A stretch of 64,000 nt of DNA from Alteromonas_E sp965248545. GTDB lineage: Bacteria > Pseudomonadota > Gammaproteobacteria > Enterobacterales > Alteromonadaceae. Made by a program: the position numbers and the translations under genes. The stretch covers positions 4,030,001 to 4,094,000 of the forward strand of contig OZ252110.1 of NCBI GenBank assembly GCA_965248545.1, written 5' to 3'. Shown piece by piece: positions 51,211-60,072 of the stretch. Below the pieces are notes generated by a model, which was not told where the DNA came from, ran no database searches, and saw nothing but the letters and a program-made list of their open reading frames with translations. How positions within the stretch are numbered: the first letter of the stretch is position 1; every line of letters starts with the position of its first letter.

Positions 51211-51671
51211 AGTGTGTGTTTCCTAATTACCGCCTGCGAGGAGTGAAAGCGGGTTTCTATTATTTTTTTCTGAATGAACTACGACAAAGCAATGACTATT
51301 AATGACTCTTCAATGCAAATCAGAACTGTCATGTAGTGAGGCGGGATCCTATGCCTTGGAAGAGAATTATAATCTAATATTACAGTTTTGTTAAAGTATC
51401 ATGGCTTGCATGACACTTTATTCAGTTCAATGTCGAGAGGGGTCTACCGTCCCAAAGCAATTCAGGTACATCAACGCCCCTGACTCCCCAGTCACTACTA
51501 GTTTATTACACTCAACATGTATTTCGCCAACGGCAGCTGTTTTCTTGATCGACCTCAATTAACCATTCAATAGCGCTGGTATCTGCATCCAGCTGAAACT
51601 ACATATTACCTTAGAGTAGTTAATGTCTGACTATTCGAAACTACCATTTTAAACTATTTGAGGAATCGATT
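51211..51671. other. Intergenic region between divergent TonB receptor and Hsp20 genes
   Basis: This 461 bp region should hold the receptor promoter (minus) and the hsp20 promoter (plus). CTTGAT...CCATTC about 115-140 bp before the Hsp20 start weakly recalls a heat-shock (sigma-32) promoter, but the match is too poor to call. I see no gene or terminator. Confidence 0.4.
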
Positions 51672-52091
51672 ATGAGCTTACCGTCAACACGAAATCGTTT
51701 TGATTTGGAAAATTTGTTTGACCATTTCTTGTCACCAACACGGCAGTTTAATAATGATTTCTTTACGCCAAGTGTCGATGTAAAGGACAAGGGAGACCAC
51801 TATTTAATTGAAGCTGAGCTACCAGGCGTGAAAAAAGAAGACATACATCTAGAAATACATGACGGTGTTTTAACACTAAGCGCCGAAGTAAAGCAGGAAA
51901 GTAAAGATGAGAAAGGCGGAAAAGTAATACGCCAAGAGCGTCGATATGGCAGTTATCAGCGTAATTTTTCAATTGGAGAAAGCATACACGAAGAAGATAT
52001 TTCAGCTCGTTTTGAAGACGGCATATTAGTGATCAACGCCCCTAAACTAACTGCCGAGAAATCGACCAAGAAAAAAGTATCGATCGACTAA
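51672..52091 (+). CDS. Small heat-shock protein (Hsp20/alpha-crystallin)
   Basis: ATP-independent holdase that binds unfolding proteins. 139 residues, the class A form: the alpha-crystallin domain runs about 30-130 with P-S-V-D-V-K-D, Y-L-I-E-A-E-L-P-G-V-K-K-E-D-I and the terminal A-R-F-E-D-G-I-L-V-I-N-A-P-K. Ribosome site AGGA before ATG. Single gene, followed by a terminator-like repeat. Confidence 0.94.
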   Translation: MSLPSTRNRFDLENLFDHFLSPTRQFNNDFFTPSVDVKDKGDHYLIEAELPGVKKEDIHLEIHDGVLTLSAEVKQESKDEKGGKVIRQERRYGSYQRNFSIGESIHEEDISARFEDGILVINAPKLTAEKSTKKKVSID

Positions 52092-52099
52092 TTTCGAAG

Positions 52100-52140
52100 C
52101 CCTCTGAGACTGCCCATGTGCATTGTCAGAGGGTCTGTTT
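52100..52140 (+). terminator. Probable terminator after hsp20
   Basis: CCCTCTGA and TCAGAGGG form a perfect 8 bp stem with an 18 nt loop, then TCTGTTT. The T-tract is weak, so efficiency is uncertain. Confidence 0.55.
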
Positions 52141-52171
52141 AGCCGATCAATTATCCCATTAGAGGTAAATT

Positions 52172-52633
52172 ATGAAATTGAGCTTATTGTTGATTTTAAC
52201 CGGTGTAATCTTGTTGACAGGATGCGAGTTTGGGCCGGATTCTCCTAGAGGTTTCAGTTTACCTCAAGGTAGCCCTGACAAGGGCGAAACCGCAATTTTT
52301 AGACATCGCTGTCTGTCTTGTCACGAAATCGTTGGACTAGAAGCAGAATCTGCGACAGTTGCAGCAGAAATTCCACAAAAAATCGTATTGGGTGGGCAAA
52401 TTCGTCGGGTGGCAACCTATGCAGAACTCGTCACTAGTGTAATCAACCCATCTCATCGCATCTCTCGCACTCATGAGGCCTATGTAAAGGATCAACACGG
52501 TAATTCGATAATGCGAAATTACAACGACGTAATGACGGTCAGTGAACTGGTCGATATCGTTGCCTATTTGCAACCGCTATATGAAGTAGAGCCCTATACT
52601 TATACACCCTACCAACAGTATTACCCGCAATGA
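52172..52633 (+). CDS. Monohaem cytochrome c lipoprotein
   Basis: 153 residues. Lipobox L-L-T-G-C at residues 14-18 for membrane anchoring. Haem site C-L-S-C-H at about 47-51, with a likely distal methionine at I-M-R-N-Y or V-M-T-V-S-E near 112-120; the order C-x2-C-H, then a basic loop, then Y-N-D-V-M-T-V-S-E-L-V-D-I-V-A-Y-L is typical of short class I cytochromes. A C-terminal Y/P/Q-rich tail (Y-T-P-Y-Q-Q-Y-Y-P-Q) is unusual. Stand-alone gene; partner not evident. Confidence 0.85.
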   Translation: MKLSLLLILTGVILLTGCEFGPDSPRGFSLPQGSPDKGETAIFRHRCLSCHEIVGLEAESATVAAEIPQKIVLGGQIRRVATYAELVTSVINPSHRISRTHEAYVKDQHGNSIMRNYNDVMTVSELVDIVAYLQPLYEVEPYTYTPYQQYYPQ

Positions 52634-52669
52634 GCGAGACCATCAGGGTAATACTGATGTGACCTGTAA

Positions 52670-54589
52670 CTAGTCCATGGAGGTCGCGGTGATGACGCCA
52701 TTCTCCCGCATGATCCCGGCTAATTCGTCGACGCTGGCGGGATCATCAATAGTGGATGGAATACTATACGGCTGCGCTTGCGCGATCTGTCTTAACAATT
52801 TACGTAGAATTTTACCCGAGCGTGTCTTTGGAAGTCGAGGCACGATAAGCGTTTGCTTTAGACATGCCACAGCGCCAATATCACGCCTGATCATACTCAC
52901 GAGTTCTTTTTCTAAGTCTGCTTGTTGGATCTCAATGCCGTTTTTGAGTACCGCTAATCCAACTGGAACCTGGCCTTTTAATTGATCTGGAATGCCGATA
53001 ACACTGCATTCTGCGACAGCCGTGTGAGCAGCTAAAACTTCTTCCATTTCACCGGTTGACAATCGATGCCCGGCAACATTGATGACATCGTCAGTGCGTC
53101 CCATTACGAATAGATAGCCATCGTCATCAATATAACCGCCATCGCCGGTACAGTAATATCCTGGGAACTGAGTTAAATACCCGTCTTCGTAGCGCTGATG
53201 ATCACCCCAGATCGTATTCAAACAACTCGGCGGCAACGGCAGTTTAATGGCAATGGCACCTTGCTGATTTGCGCCAACCGACTCTCCATTGTCATCAAGA
53301 ATTTGCACATCAAAGCCAGGAACCGGTTTGGTTGCAGACCCGGGTTTGGTTGGCAAAATCTCGATCCCGGTTAGGTTTGCCGCAATAGCCCACCCTGTTT
53401 CTGTTTGCCACCAGTGATCAATAACGGGTTTACCGGTTTTCTCCTGGGTCCATTCTAGTGTAGGAGGATCCAACCGCTCTCCAGCCATAAAGATGGTTTT
53501 GAGACAGCTTAGGTCATACTTTTTAATCAGTTCACCGTCCGGATCTTCTTTCCTAATAGCACGAAACGCCGTTGGTGCAGCAAATACTGACTTCACATCA
53601 TACTCTTCAATGACGCGCCAAAATGCGCCTGCATCGGGTGTTCTTACTGGTTTGCCTTCGTACACAACGGTCGTGCAACCAAACAATAATGGCGCGTAAA
53701 CGATGTAGGAATGGCCCACAACCCAGCCAACGTCCGAAGCTGCCCAGAAGACTTCACCCGGTTGCATGTCATATACTGCAGTCATCGAATAGTGTAACGC
53801 CACCGCATGACCGGCATTGTCGCGCACGACGCCTTTCGGCTTGCCTGTGGTGCCTGAGGTATACAGAATATAAAGCGGATCAGAACCTTTCACTGGCACA
53901 CACTCGCTAGTTCCAGCCTCTGCAATTGCCGTATGCCAGTCGACGTCTCGACCTTCAATCATACTTGCTTGACATTCAGGTCGTTGCAGTAGAACCACCG
54001 AAGAGGGTGCATGCTTCGACATGGTGATTGCCTTATCCACCATTGGCTTGTATTCAATAACTTTGCTTATTTCGATTCCGCACGATGCGGTAATTAAAGC
54101 TTTGGGTTTAGCATCATCAATTCGCACCGCTAACTCATTTGCAGCAAACCCACCAAACACAACAGAATGTACAGCACCCAAACGCGCCGAGGCCAACATC
54201 GCAACGACGGCTTCCACGATCATCGGCATGTAGATAACGACCCGGTCACCTTTACCCACGCCTTGACGGGCTAAAACACTGGCAAACTTCGCTACCCACT
54301 CTTGCATTTGTGCGTAGGTATACTGTTGTTTTTGTCCCGTCACCGGAGAATCATAGATAACCGCGATTTGCTCACCCCGGCCTTGCTCCACATGGTAATC
54401 AATCGCCATGTAACAGGTGTTGAGCTCCGCATCAGCAAACCAAAGCTGTTGGCCATTCTGATCATGGGTCATGGTTGGAGTGGGTTTTTTGAACCAAGGT
54501 AGCGCAGCAGCTTTATCAAACCAAAAGTCGATTGGCGCATTCACTGAGGCAGCGTATTCTTGATCGTAACTGTTCGTTGGCAGGGTCAT
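52670..54589 (-). CDS. prpE: Propionyl-CoA synthetase
   Basis: ANL-family ligase making propionyl-CoA from propionate (and acryloyl-CoA from acrylate in some bacteria). P-L-Y-I-L-Y-T-S-G-T-T-G-K-P-K-G near residue 240 is the P-loop, W-W-Q-T-E-T-G-W near 395 and Y-C-T-G-D-G-G-Y near 490 follow, then R-S-G-K-I-L-R-K with the catalytic lysine. 639 residues, of the PrpE rather than Acs class by the N-terminal Y-D-Q-E-Y-A-A-S. It lies 99 bp downstream of acuI on the same strand, separated by a palindrome. Confidence 0.9.
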   Translation of the reverse strand: MTLPTNSYDQEYAASVNAPIDFWFDKAAALPWFKKPTPTMTHDQNGQQLWFADAELNTCYMAIDYHVEQGRGEQIAVIYDSPVTGQKQQYTYAQMQEWVAKFASVLARQGVGKGDRVVIYMPMIVEAVVAMLASARLGAVHSVVFGGFAANELAVRIDDAKPKALITASCGIEISKVIEYKPMVDKAITMSKHAPSSVVLLQRPECQASMIEGRDVDWHTAIAEAGTSECVPVKGSDPLYILYTSGTTGKPKGVVRDNAGHAVALHYSMTAVYDMQPGEVFWAASDVGWVVGHSYIVYAPLLFGCTTVVYEGKPVRTPDAGAFWRVIEEYDVKSVFAAPTAFRAIRKEDPDGELIKKYDLSCLKTIFMAGERLDPPTLEWTQEKTGKPVIDHWWQTETGWAIAANLTGIEILPTKPGSATKPVPGFDVQILDDNGESVGANQQGAIAIKLPLPPSCLNTIWGDHQRYEDGYLTQFPGYYCTGDGGYIDDDGYLFVMGRTDDVINVAGHRLSTGEMEEVLAAHTAVAECSVIGIPDQLKGQVPVGLAVLKNGIEIQQADLEKELVSMIRRDIGAVACLKQTLIVPRLPKTRSGKILRKLLRQIAQAQPYSIPSTIDDPASVDELAGIMRENGVITATSMD

Positions 54590-54649
54590 AATCGTGCTCG
54601 TTTTAATAAGTTGTCAACACGATGCAACAATACTGTAAAGCGATTATGG

Positions 54650-54679
54650 TCGGATATAAGACTTCAGCCTTATATCCGA
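54650..54679. repeat. Perfect 11 bp palindrome between acuI and prpE
   Basis: TCGGATATAAG at 54650-54660 and CTTATATCCGA at 54669-54679, separated by 8 bp. It lies just after the acuI stop, but no T-run follows on the minus strand. Either a terminator without T-tract, a processing stem, or a regulator site. Confidence 0.5.
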
Positions 54680-54688
54680 ACTTTAGCG

Positions 54689-55672
54689 TTACTGATTGAC
54701 GTCAACCAGCACTCGACCTTTTACCTTGCCCAGCATTAGCGCCTCAGCTTTGTCGATAACGTGACTGAGACCAACCTCTTCACAAACATCATTGAGTAAA
54801 GATTTATCCAAGTACTGCTCGAGTCTCTGCCATGCTTGCTTGCGTGTTTCCAATGGCGCCATCACACTGTCAATTCCGCACAACGTCACGCCCCGCAAAA
54901 TAAATGGCATTACAGTCGCGGGTAAATCGGCACCTTGCGCTAAGCCACAGGCCGCGACGGTGCCTCCGTAACGCGTCTGTGCGCACGCATTTGCCAGTGT
55001 ATGGCTGCCAACAGAGTCAACCACGCCGGCCCAACGCTCCCTTTGCAGAGGACGGCCTTTTTCTCCCAATTCCGCGCGATCAATGACCGACGTTGCCCCC
55101 AAATGTTTGAGGTAATCTGCTTCGGCTGGCTTACCCGTCGATGCGACAACATTGAATCCAAGATTAGCCAACACTGCCGTGGCAATACTGCCAACACCTC
55201 CACTGGCGCCGGTAACGAGGATTTCCCCCTGCTCTGGCGAAACCCCATGTGCCAGCAGTGCATTGACACAGATACCAGCCGTGTAGCCAGCAGTGCCAAT
55301 GATCATGGTTTCTCGAGCCGAGAATCCATCGGGAATGGGTAGCAGCCACTCACTTTTGATCCTCGCGTACTGGGCAAGTCCTCCCCAATGCACTTCTCCG
55401 ACGCCCCAACCATTGAGCAATACCGCATCGCCCGCTTTAAAACGCTCTGACGAGCTCACGATAACAGTACCAGCTAAATCAATTCCGGGAACCATTGGAA
55501 ACTGCCGCACAACTGGGCCCTTGCCAGTGATCGCCAGTCCATCCTTATAGTTGAGTGTTGAGTAGTCTATTTGCACCAATACATCTGCGTCAGGCAATTG
55601 GGATTGATCAATTTGCGTTAAGCGGGCAGTTTGTCCCGACTCTGTTTTTTCAATTTGGATTGCATTAAACAC
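54689..55672 (-). CDS. acuI: Acrylyl-CoA reductase (AcuI/YhdH-type MDR)
   Basis: NADPH-dependent reductase of acryloyl-CoA to propionyl-CoA. 327 residues; MDR fold with Y-S-T-L-N-Y-K-D-G-L near residue 38, P-G-I-D-L-A-G-T-V, and the NADPH site V-T-G-A-S-G-G-V-G-S-I-A near 153. No zinc-ligand cysteines, as in YhdH/AcuI. Next to prpE, the pair forms the acrylate to propionyl-CoA route used for DMSP-derived acrylate in marine bacteria. Substrate is inferred from family and context. Confidence 0.85.
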   Translation of the reverse strand: MFNAIQIEKTESGQTARLTQIDQSQLPDADVLVQIDYSTLNYKDGLAITGKGPVVRQFPMVPGIDLAGTVIVSSSERFKAGDAVLLNGWGVGEVHWGGLAQYARIKSEWLLPIPDGFSARETMIIGTAGYTAGICVNALLAHGVSPEQGEILVTGASGGVGSIATAVLANLGFNVVASTGKPAEADYLKHLGATSVIDRAELGEKGRPLQRERWAGVVDSVGSHTLANACAQTRYGGTVAACGLAQGADLPATVMPFILRGVTLCGIDSVMAPLETRKQAWQRLEQYLDKSLLNDVCEEVGLSHVIDKAEALMLGKVKGRVLVDVNQ

Positions 55673-55808
55673 GGCATGTCCCCTTATTCCATTGGACGTT
55701 ACGAAGACGCGGTCGCGGGCAGTGCGCAGCGTCTAAAACCCATTAGCTTAGTTAAGATTGGACGCGCCAACAATCAGCCGATCGTCTTAGATCATTGACT
55801 TGAACTCT

Positions 55809-57626
55809 CTAGAATGACTGTAAGCCATAACCGAGTGGGAAAAGTGCGCGTGAATCTTGAGCACCAAGGGGCAGATCCTCGTAACCCGCTGGCCACGCAT
55901 GAGGCAGGCGACCGACAGGAGTGAATCCGTCTACAGAATACAACACGTCGGCAATACCACTCCCCTCTGAACCAGGCAACCAAGCGGCAACGAAGGAGTC
56001 ACTTAATGCTAGTTGGGAGTTGATTAAGAGCGGGCGGCCAGAAATCAATACCGTAATCAATGGTACGCCTGACTCCGCACATTCAGCCAACATTTGTTGC
56101 TGTTGTTCACTTATCCAAATGTCTTGCGTATCGCCTACCCCTTCCGCGTACGGGTATTCACCAACGACCGCCACGACTTTGTCAGCTTGCATATCCGCTG
56201 GGCAACCTTCGGCGAAGTATCGTACTTGAGGTTGTTGTTGGCGTATCCCCGCTAGAATTGATGTAGCGCCTAGATAGTTGCGCTTGAGTCCCTGCCACCG
56301 AATCGACCAACCGCCGCTTTGCAGACCGGTATTGTCGGCATGCTCTCCTACAACCACAATTGATTCGTCTGGCCGTAACGGTAACGCTTGTCGCGTGTTT
56401 TTCAATAACACGGCTGACTCCCGCACGGCTTGCCGAGCGACAGCGCGATGTTGAGCGCTACCGACTTTGCTCGCATACTCGCGCTTGCTAAAGGGGCGCT
56501 GAAAAAGGCCTAATTTGAACTTCATCGTCAAAATGCGACGCACGGCATCATCAATTCGCTGCATAGGAACAGTCCCGTCGAGCACAGTCGCTTTGAGTTT
56601 AGTGAGGAATTCTTCGTGGTTACCCGGTTGCATCGCAATATCGACGCCTGCATTGATCACTGTATGTGGCTCACCAAAACGTAAGCCACCATTCCAGTCA
56701 GTCAAAACGACACCATCAAAACCGACTTCATCCTTCAAAATATCTTGCACCAGTTCTTTGTGTTGGTGCATCGCAATACCATTAACAGAGTTAAAGCCAA
56801 CCATAATGGCCGCTACATCATGCTTTACCGCTTCAATGTAGGTCGGCAAATGTCGTTGTTTGATTTCGTCATCGGTTAAGGTTGCATCTCCGCCTTCGAT
56901 ACCGCCATCTGTAGCGCCGTCGCCCAAATAGTGTTTCGCCGTTGCTGCAATCGTGTGATCAAAATGCAGTGCTTCGCCCTGCAGGCCAGTCACCGATGCT
57001 TGAGTAGCCGCTAGGGTCAGACTCAAGTCCTCGGAGAATCCCTCATAAACACGTCCCCAATGTTCGTGTTCTGGCATTGCGATACAAGGTGAGAAAGTCC
57101 AATTAAAGCCGGTGCCAACACTTTCAATCGCGGTGATCTCGGCCGCGCGCTGAATCAGTGACATATTGCCTGTTGCCGCCAAACCGATATTGTGAGGAAA
57201 CACAACAGCGCCTTCATAGGTGTTTTGCCCATGTACCGCATCTACAGCGACCATTAATGGGATACCCAGCCTAGTGGCCAGAGCATTTTGTTGAAATTGG
57301 TCAAACGTGTCCATCCAATCGGTAGGCAAGGGACCGGGGACCGGACCGTCAGTATGAATAATAGAGCCAATCCCAAACGTGCCTACGATCTGTGGTGACA
57401 CCGAATTGTGCCAAACCGATTGCGTCATTTGGCCAAGCTTTTCATCCAAGCTCATCTCGGCAAGTATTGCGCCAACGCGCTGAGAGTCATTTTCAAACCG
57501 ACAGAGGTCGAGTTTCGCGCTCCCCCACTCACATTGATAAAGAGAGGTTTCTTCTGTGGTTTTGGTTGCACAGTTACTCAACACACCAAAGCTAATTATC
57601 GCAACGGAAAGACGCAACATTTTCAT
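55809..57626 (-). CDS. Glycoside hydrolase family 3 beta-glucosidase lipoprotein
   Basis: 605 residues with lipobox L-S-N-C-A (residues 16-20), hence anchored. GH3 (alpha/beta)8 domain: A-V-D-A-V-H-G near residue 127, A-T-A-K-H-Y-L-G-D-G near 212 (substrate loop), and the nucleophile in G-V-V-L-T-D-W-N-G-G near 290. The second domain holds the general acid/base (A-E-G region). It ends near the usual position without the fibronectin III domain of longer members. Likely cleaves beta-glucans or oligosaccharides; GH17 and GPH genes nearby favour beta-1,3-glucan (laminarin). Confidence 0.9.
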   Translation of the reverse strand: MKMLRLSVAIISFGVLSNCATKTTEETSLYQCEWGSAKLDLCRFENDSQRVGAILAEMSLDEKLGQMTQSVWHNSVSPQIVGTFGIGSIIHTDGPVPGPLPTDWMDTFDQFQQNALATRLGIPLMVAVDAVHGQNTYEGAVVFPHNIGLAATGNMSLIQRAAEITAIESVGTGFNWTFSPCIAMPEHEHWGRVYEGFSEDLSLTLAATQASVTGLQGEALHFDHTIAATAKHYLGDGATDGGIEGGDATLTDDEIKQRHLPTYIEAVKHDVAAIMVGFNSVNGIAMHQHKELVQDILKDEVGFDGVVLTDWNGGLRFGEPHTVINAGVDIAMQPGNHEEFLTKLKATVLDGTVPMQRIDDAVRRILTMKFKLGLFQRPFSKREYASKVGSAQHRAVARQAVRESAVLLKNTRQALPLRPDESIVVVGEHADNTGLQSGGWSIRWQGLKRNYLGATSILAGIRQQQPQVRYFAEGCPADMQADKVVAVVGEYPYAEGVGDTQDIWISEQQQQMLAECAESGVPLITVLISGRPLLINSQLALSDSFVAAWLPGSEGSGIADVLYSVDGFTPVGRLPHAWPAGYEDLPLGAQDSRALFPLGYGLQSF

Positions 57627-57848
57627 TTTAGATGTCCAGTTTGAAGCACTACGGTCCAGTCTAATCGATCAAATATGGGGGTTATAGACACCAGCCTCCA
57701 AACCGTCGCATCAGAAGTCCGTCTTAGCTGGATATTGTAATTACACTGCTCGCGAGATGGTGTCTGGAACTTGGTAAAGAAGATTGCGATACTACCTCGG
57801 AATACCACGAGCGGCCTCCGCACCAATTAAAACAACTGTTGAGGAATA

Positions 57849-58313
57849 ATGAATCACATAAACTTTCAACATTATAGTTTTGAACACATACCGAGCGCTG
57901 TTTTGTACCAATCACTCAAGTTACGCAGCGATATTTTTGTTGTCGAACAACAATGTATCTATCCAGATTTAGACAATAAAGATTGCGTGTCTGGTAGCGA
58001 GCACATAGTGGGTACTTTAGCGAACTCAGATAGCGTTGGCGCTTATGCACGTTGCTTACCACCAAACGTATCTTACCCTGGCTGCAGTATCGGCAGAGTG
58101 GCTGTGGCCAAAGAATTAAGGGGCTCTGGGGTGGCTAGAGCACTAATGCAATATGCGATTGGAATCTGTCAGCAACAATGGCCAACCAGTCCGATTGAAA
58201 TTGGTGCACAATTGTATCTGCAAGACTTTTACGCTTCGCTGGGATTTGCGGCTTTCGGCCAACCCTACGACGAAGACGGGATCATGCATATCGATATGCG
58301 CCACTCACGCTGA
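57849..58313 (+). CDS. GNAT acetyltransferase, ElaA family
   Basis: 154 residues. V-V-E-Q-Q-C-I-Y-P-D-L-D-N-K-D near residue 35 is the ElaA hallmark, followed by G-R-V-A-V-A-K-E-L-R-G-S-G-V-A-R-A-L (acetyl-CoA loop), and I-G-A-Q-L-Y-L-Q-D-F-Y-A-S-L-G-F near 120. GAGG before ATG. Substrate not known. Divergent from the GH3 gene across a 222 bp gap. Confidence 0.88.
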   Translation: MNHINFQHYSFEHIPSAVLYQSLKLRSDIFVVEQQCIYPDLDNKDCVSGSEHIVGTLANSDSVGAYARCLPPNVSYPGCSIGRVAVAKELRGSGVARALMQYAIGICQQQWPTSPIEIGAQLYLQDFYASLGFAAFGQPYDEDGIMHIDMRHSR

Positions 58314-58388
58314 TACTTGTCATGGGCGATATTTTATAATAGCGTTCTAAAGCTTGCTTCATGTATAACCTGCCACAAGAATAAATGG

Positions 58389-59237
58389 ATGTTGATGGCC
58401 CTAAAGACAAAAACATCAAGCGTAACCATACGGATAATAGTACTGACTTGTGCTCTTTGTTTTAGTGTTGCCTCGAACGCTAATCCAAACCATGTCGAAG
58501 CGACCAAAACCATTACGATTGCCGGTGATGAATGGTGTCCGATCAACTGCTCACAAGACGCTACCAATCCCGGCTATATGATTGAAGTGGCGCAAGAAGC
58601 ATTCGGTCTTACCGGTTACCACGTTGAGTACATTGAAATGCCATGGATGCGCGCTGTTAACTTAGCAAGAAATGGGGAAATAGATGCGATTGTGGGTGCT
58701 TTTGAGGATGATGCGCCGGATTTCGTATTTCCCACGGAACCGATACTGTTCATTCGCCCAAGTACGTTATTTGCCCGACAAGGCCTCGCTTGGCAATTTA
58801 CGGGTATCGACTCGTTGCGAGAAGTTACGTTAGGTGTTATCGGTGGCTATGACTACGGCGCTCGGCTAAATGCGTTTATCGATACAAGTATTGCCGCATC
58901 AGATAGTCGGGTTATTCAAATCTATGGTGACAACGCGACGAGCCGTAATATCGAGTTACTGCGCAAACAGCGCGCAGATTTGATCGTTGAAACAGATGTA
59001 GTGTTCTGGCACATAGTGCGCAGCTCTGGTGACGAAAGTCGCTTTAAAGAAGTTGCCCAGCTAACAGAACCCGAAGGCTGCCACATCGCTTTTTCGCCAA
59101 CATCTGAACGGTCTAAACAATTAGCAATACAGCTCGACTCTGGGATCAAACAGTTGAAGAAAAATAACCGTCTAACCGAACTGGCCGGAAAGTACCAAAT
59201 ATCGCTCAAATACATGTCGCCCCCAAGTTCAGACTAA
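58389..59237 (+). CDS. Periplasmic solute-binding protein, family 3 (stand-alone)
   Basis: About 282 residues; signal peptide I-V-L-T-C-A-L-C-F-S-V-A-S-N-A-N then I-T-I-A-G-D-E-W-C-P-I-N-C. The SBP_bac_3 fold is seen as G-Y-M-I-E-V-A-Q-E-A-F, P-W-M-R-A-V-N-L-A-R-N-G-E-I-D-A-I-V-G-A and I-E-L-L-R-K-Q-R-A-D-L. The frame reaches TTG 58317, but the N-terminal 24 codons look unlike a signal, so ATG 58389 (or 58395) is taken. No permease or ATPase gene follows, as is common for this class in Alteromonadales. Confidence 0.8.
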   Translation: MLMALKTKTSSVTIRIIVLTCALCFSVASNANPNHVEATKTITIAGDEWCPINCSQDATNPGYMIEVAQEAFGLTGYHVEYIEMPWMRAVNLARNGEIDAIVGAFEDDAPDFVFPTEPILFIRPSTLFARQGLAWQFTGIDSLREVTLGVIGGYDYGARLNAFIDTSIAASDSRVIQIYGDNATSRNIELLRKQRADLIVETDVVFWHIVRSSGDESRFKEVAQLTEPEGCHIAFSPTSERSKQLAIQLDSGIKQLKKNNRLTELAGKYQISLKYMSPPSSD

Positions 59238-59255
59238 ATGTTGGTGAGAATAAAA

Positions 59256-60053
59256 ATGTACCTGATAAAAAAAGTTCTTATCTCTTTAATAGTTCTGCTG
59301 GTGCTATTAAATTCACCAACCAATGCCAGCGCTAAACAGAAGCTCGAAGAATTGCGTTTCGTGGTTAACGCGCCGGGCTCATTCCCCTATCTATATATGG
59401 ATGATGACAGCAATCGATATATCGGACTTGTCCCTCACCTGTTATCGGACATGGGAAAGGATCACAACCTTAAAATTCAATACATTCATTCCAACCAACT
59501 CCGTAGTGAAAAAATGCTCATTACAGGACAAGCCGACCTCTATTTGGTCAACCCGCAGTGGCTCAGAGAACCGGACAGGGTATTAGTCAGTGAAACACTC
59601 GTTTCTCACAGTACATACTTATACGCTACAAAGCCATTCGAGCAAGACTTTGCCATCGCAACGATTGAAGGTGCCCAAATATGCACAAGAGAAAATTACG
59701 TTTATACAGGTCTGAGTAACTATTTTCAGCGAGATATTGCGCTCAGAATTGATGCGCCCAACGATCAGACAATGCTCAATATGCTGGCGGGTAATAGGTG
59801 CGATTACTTGATTAAAAACGATTACAACGCGATGCGCGCCTTTGCAAGTCAACGATTTTGTAACATGACGATATATCAGTCACCTCAGCCAACAAGTGTT
59901 GTACCGTTGACGATTATTCTCAGAGCTGAACTCATTGAGCTCAAAGACACCCTCGACCATCACATTCGCACGGCAAGGCGCAATGGATATATACAGCGAT
60001 TTTTAAGTCACCATACAAAACCGCCAGTCTTTCCAATGCTCGTCACTTGTTAA
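59256..60053 (+). CDS. Second periplasmic solute-binding protein, family 3
   Basis: Signal peptide L-I-S-L-I-V-L-L-V-L-L-N-S-P-T-N-A-S-A, then L-R-F-V-V-N-A-P-G-S-F-P-Y-L-Y, Y-I-G-L-V-P-H-L-L-S-D-M, and A-D-L-Y-L-V-N-P-Q-W-L. SBP_bac_3-like, related in plan to its neighbour but not close in sequence. ATG 59238 directly follows the preceding stop; ATG 59256 has GGTGAG about 9 nt upstream and begins a cleaner signal. Probably one transcript with 58389-59237. Ligand unknown. Confidence 0.8.
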   Translation: MYLIKKVLISLIVLLVLLNSPTNASAKQKLEELRFVVNAPGSFPYLYMDDDSNRYIGLVPHLLSDMGKDHNLKIQYIHSNQLRSEKMLITGQADLYLVNPQWLREPDRVLVSETLVSHSTYLYATKPFEQDFAIATIEGAQICTRENYVYTGLSNYFQRDIALRIDAPNDQTMLNMLAGNRCDYLIKNDYNAMRAFASQRFCNMTIYQSPQPTSVVPLTIILRAELIELKDTLDHHIRTARRNGYIQRFLSHHTKPPVFPMLVTC

Positions 60054-60072
60054 GCCAGTACCGCATGCGACA

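Noticed and set aside
51500..51671. Sigma-32 promoter for hsp20
   Set aside because: CTTGAT and CCATTC match the consensus too poorly.
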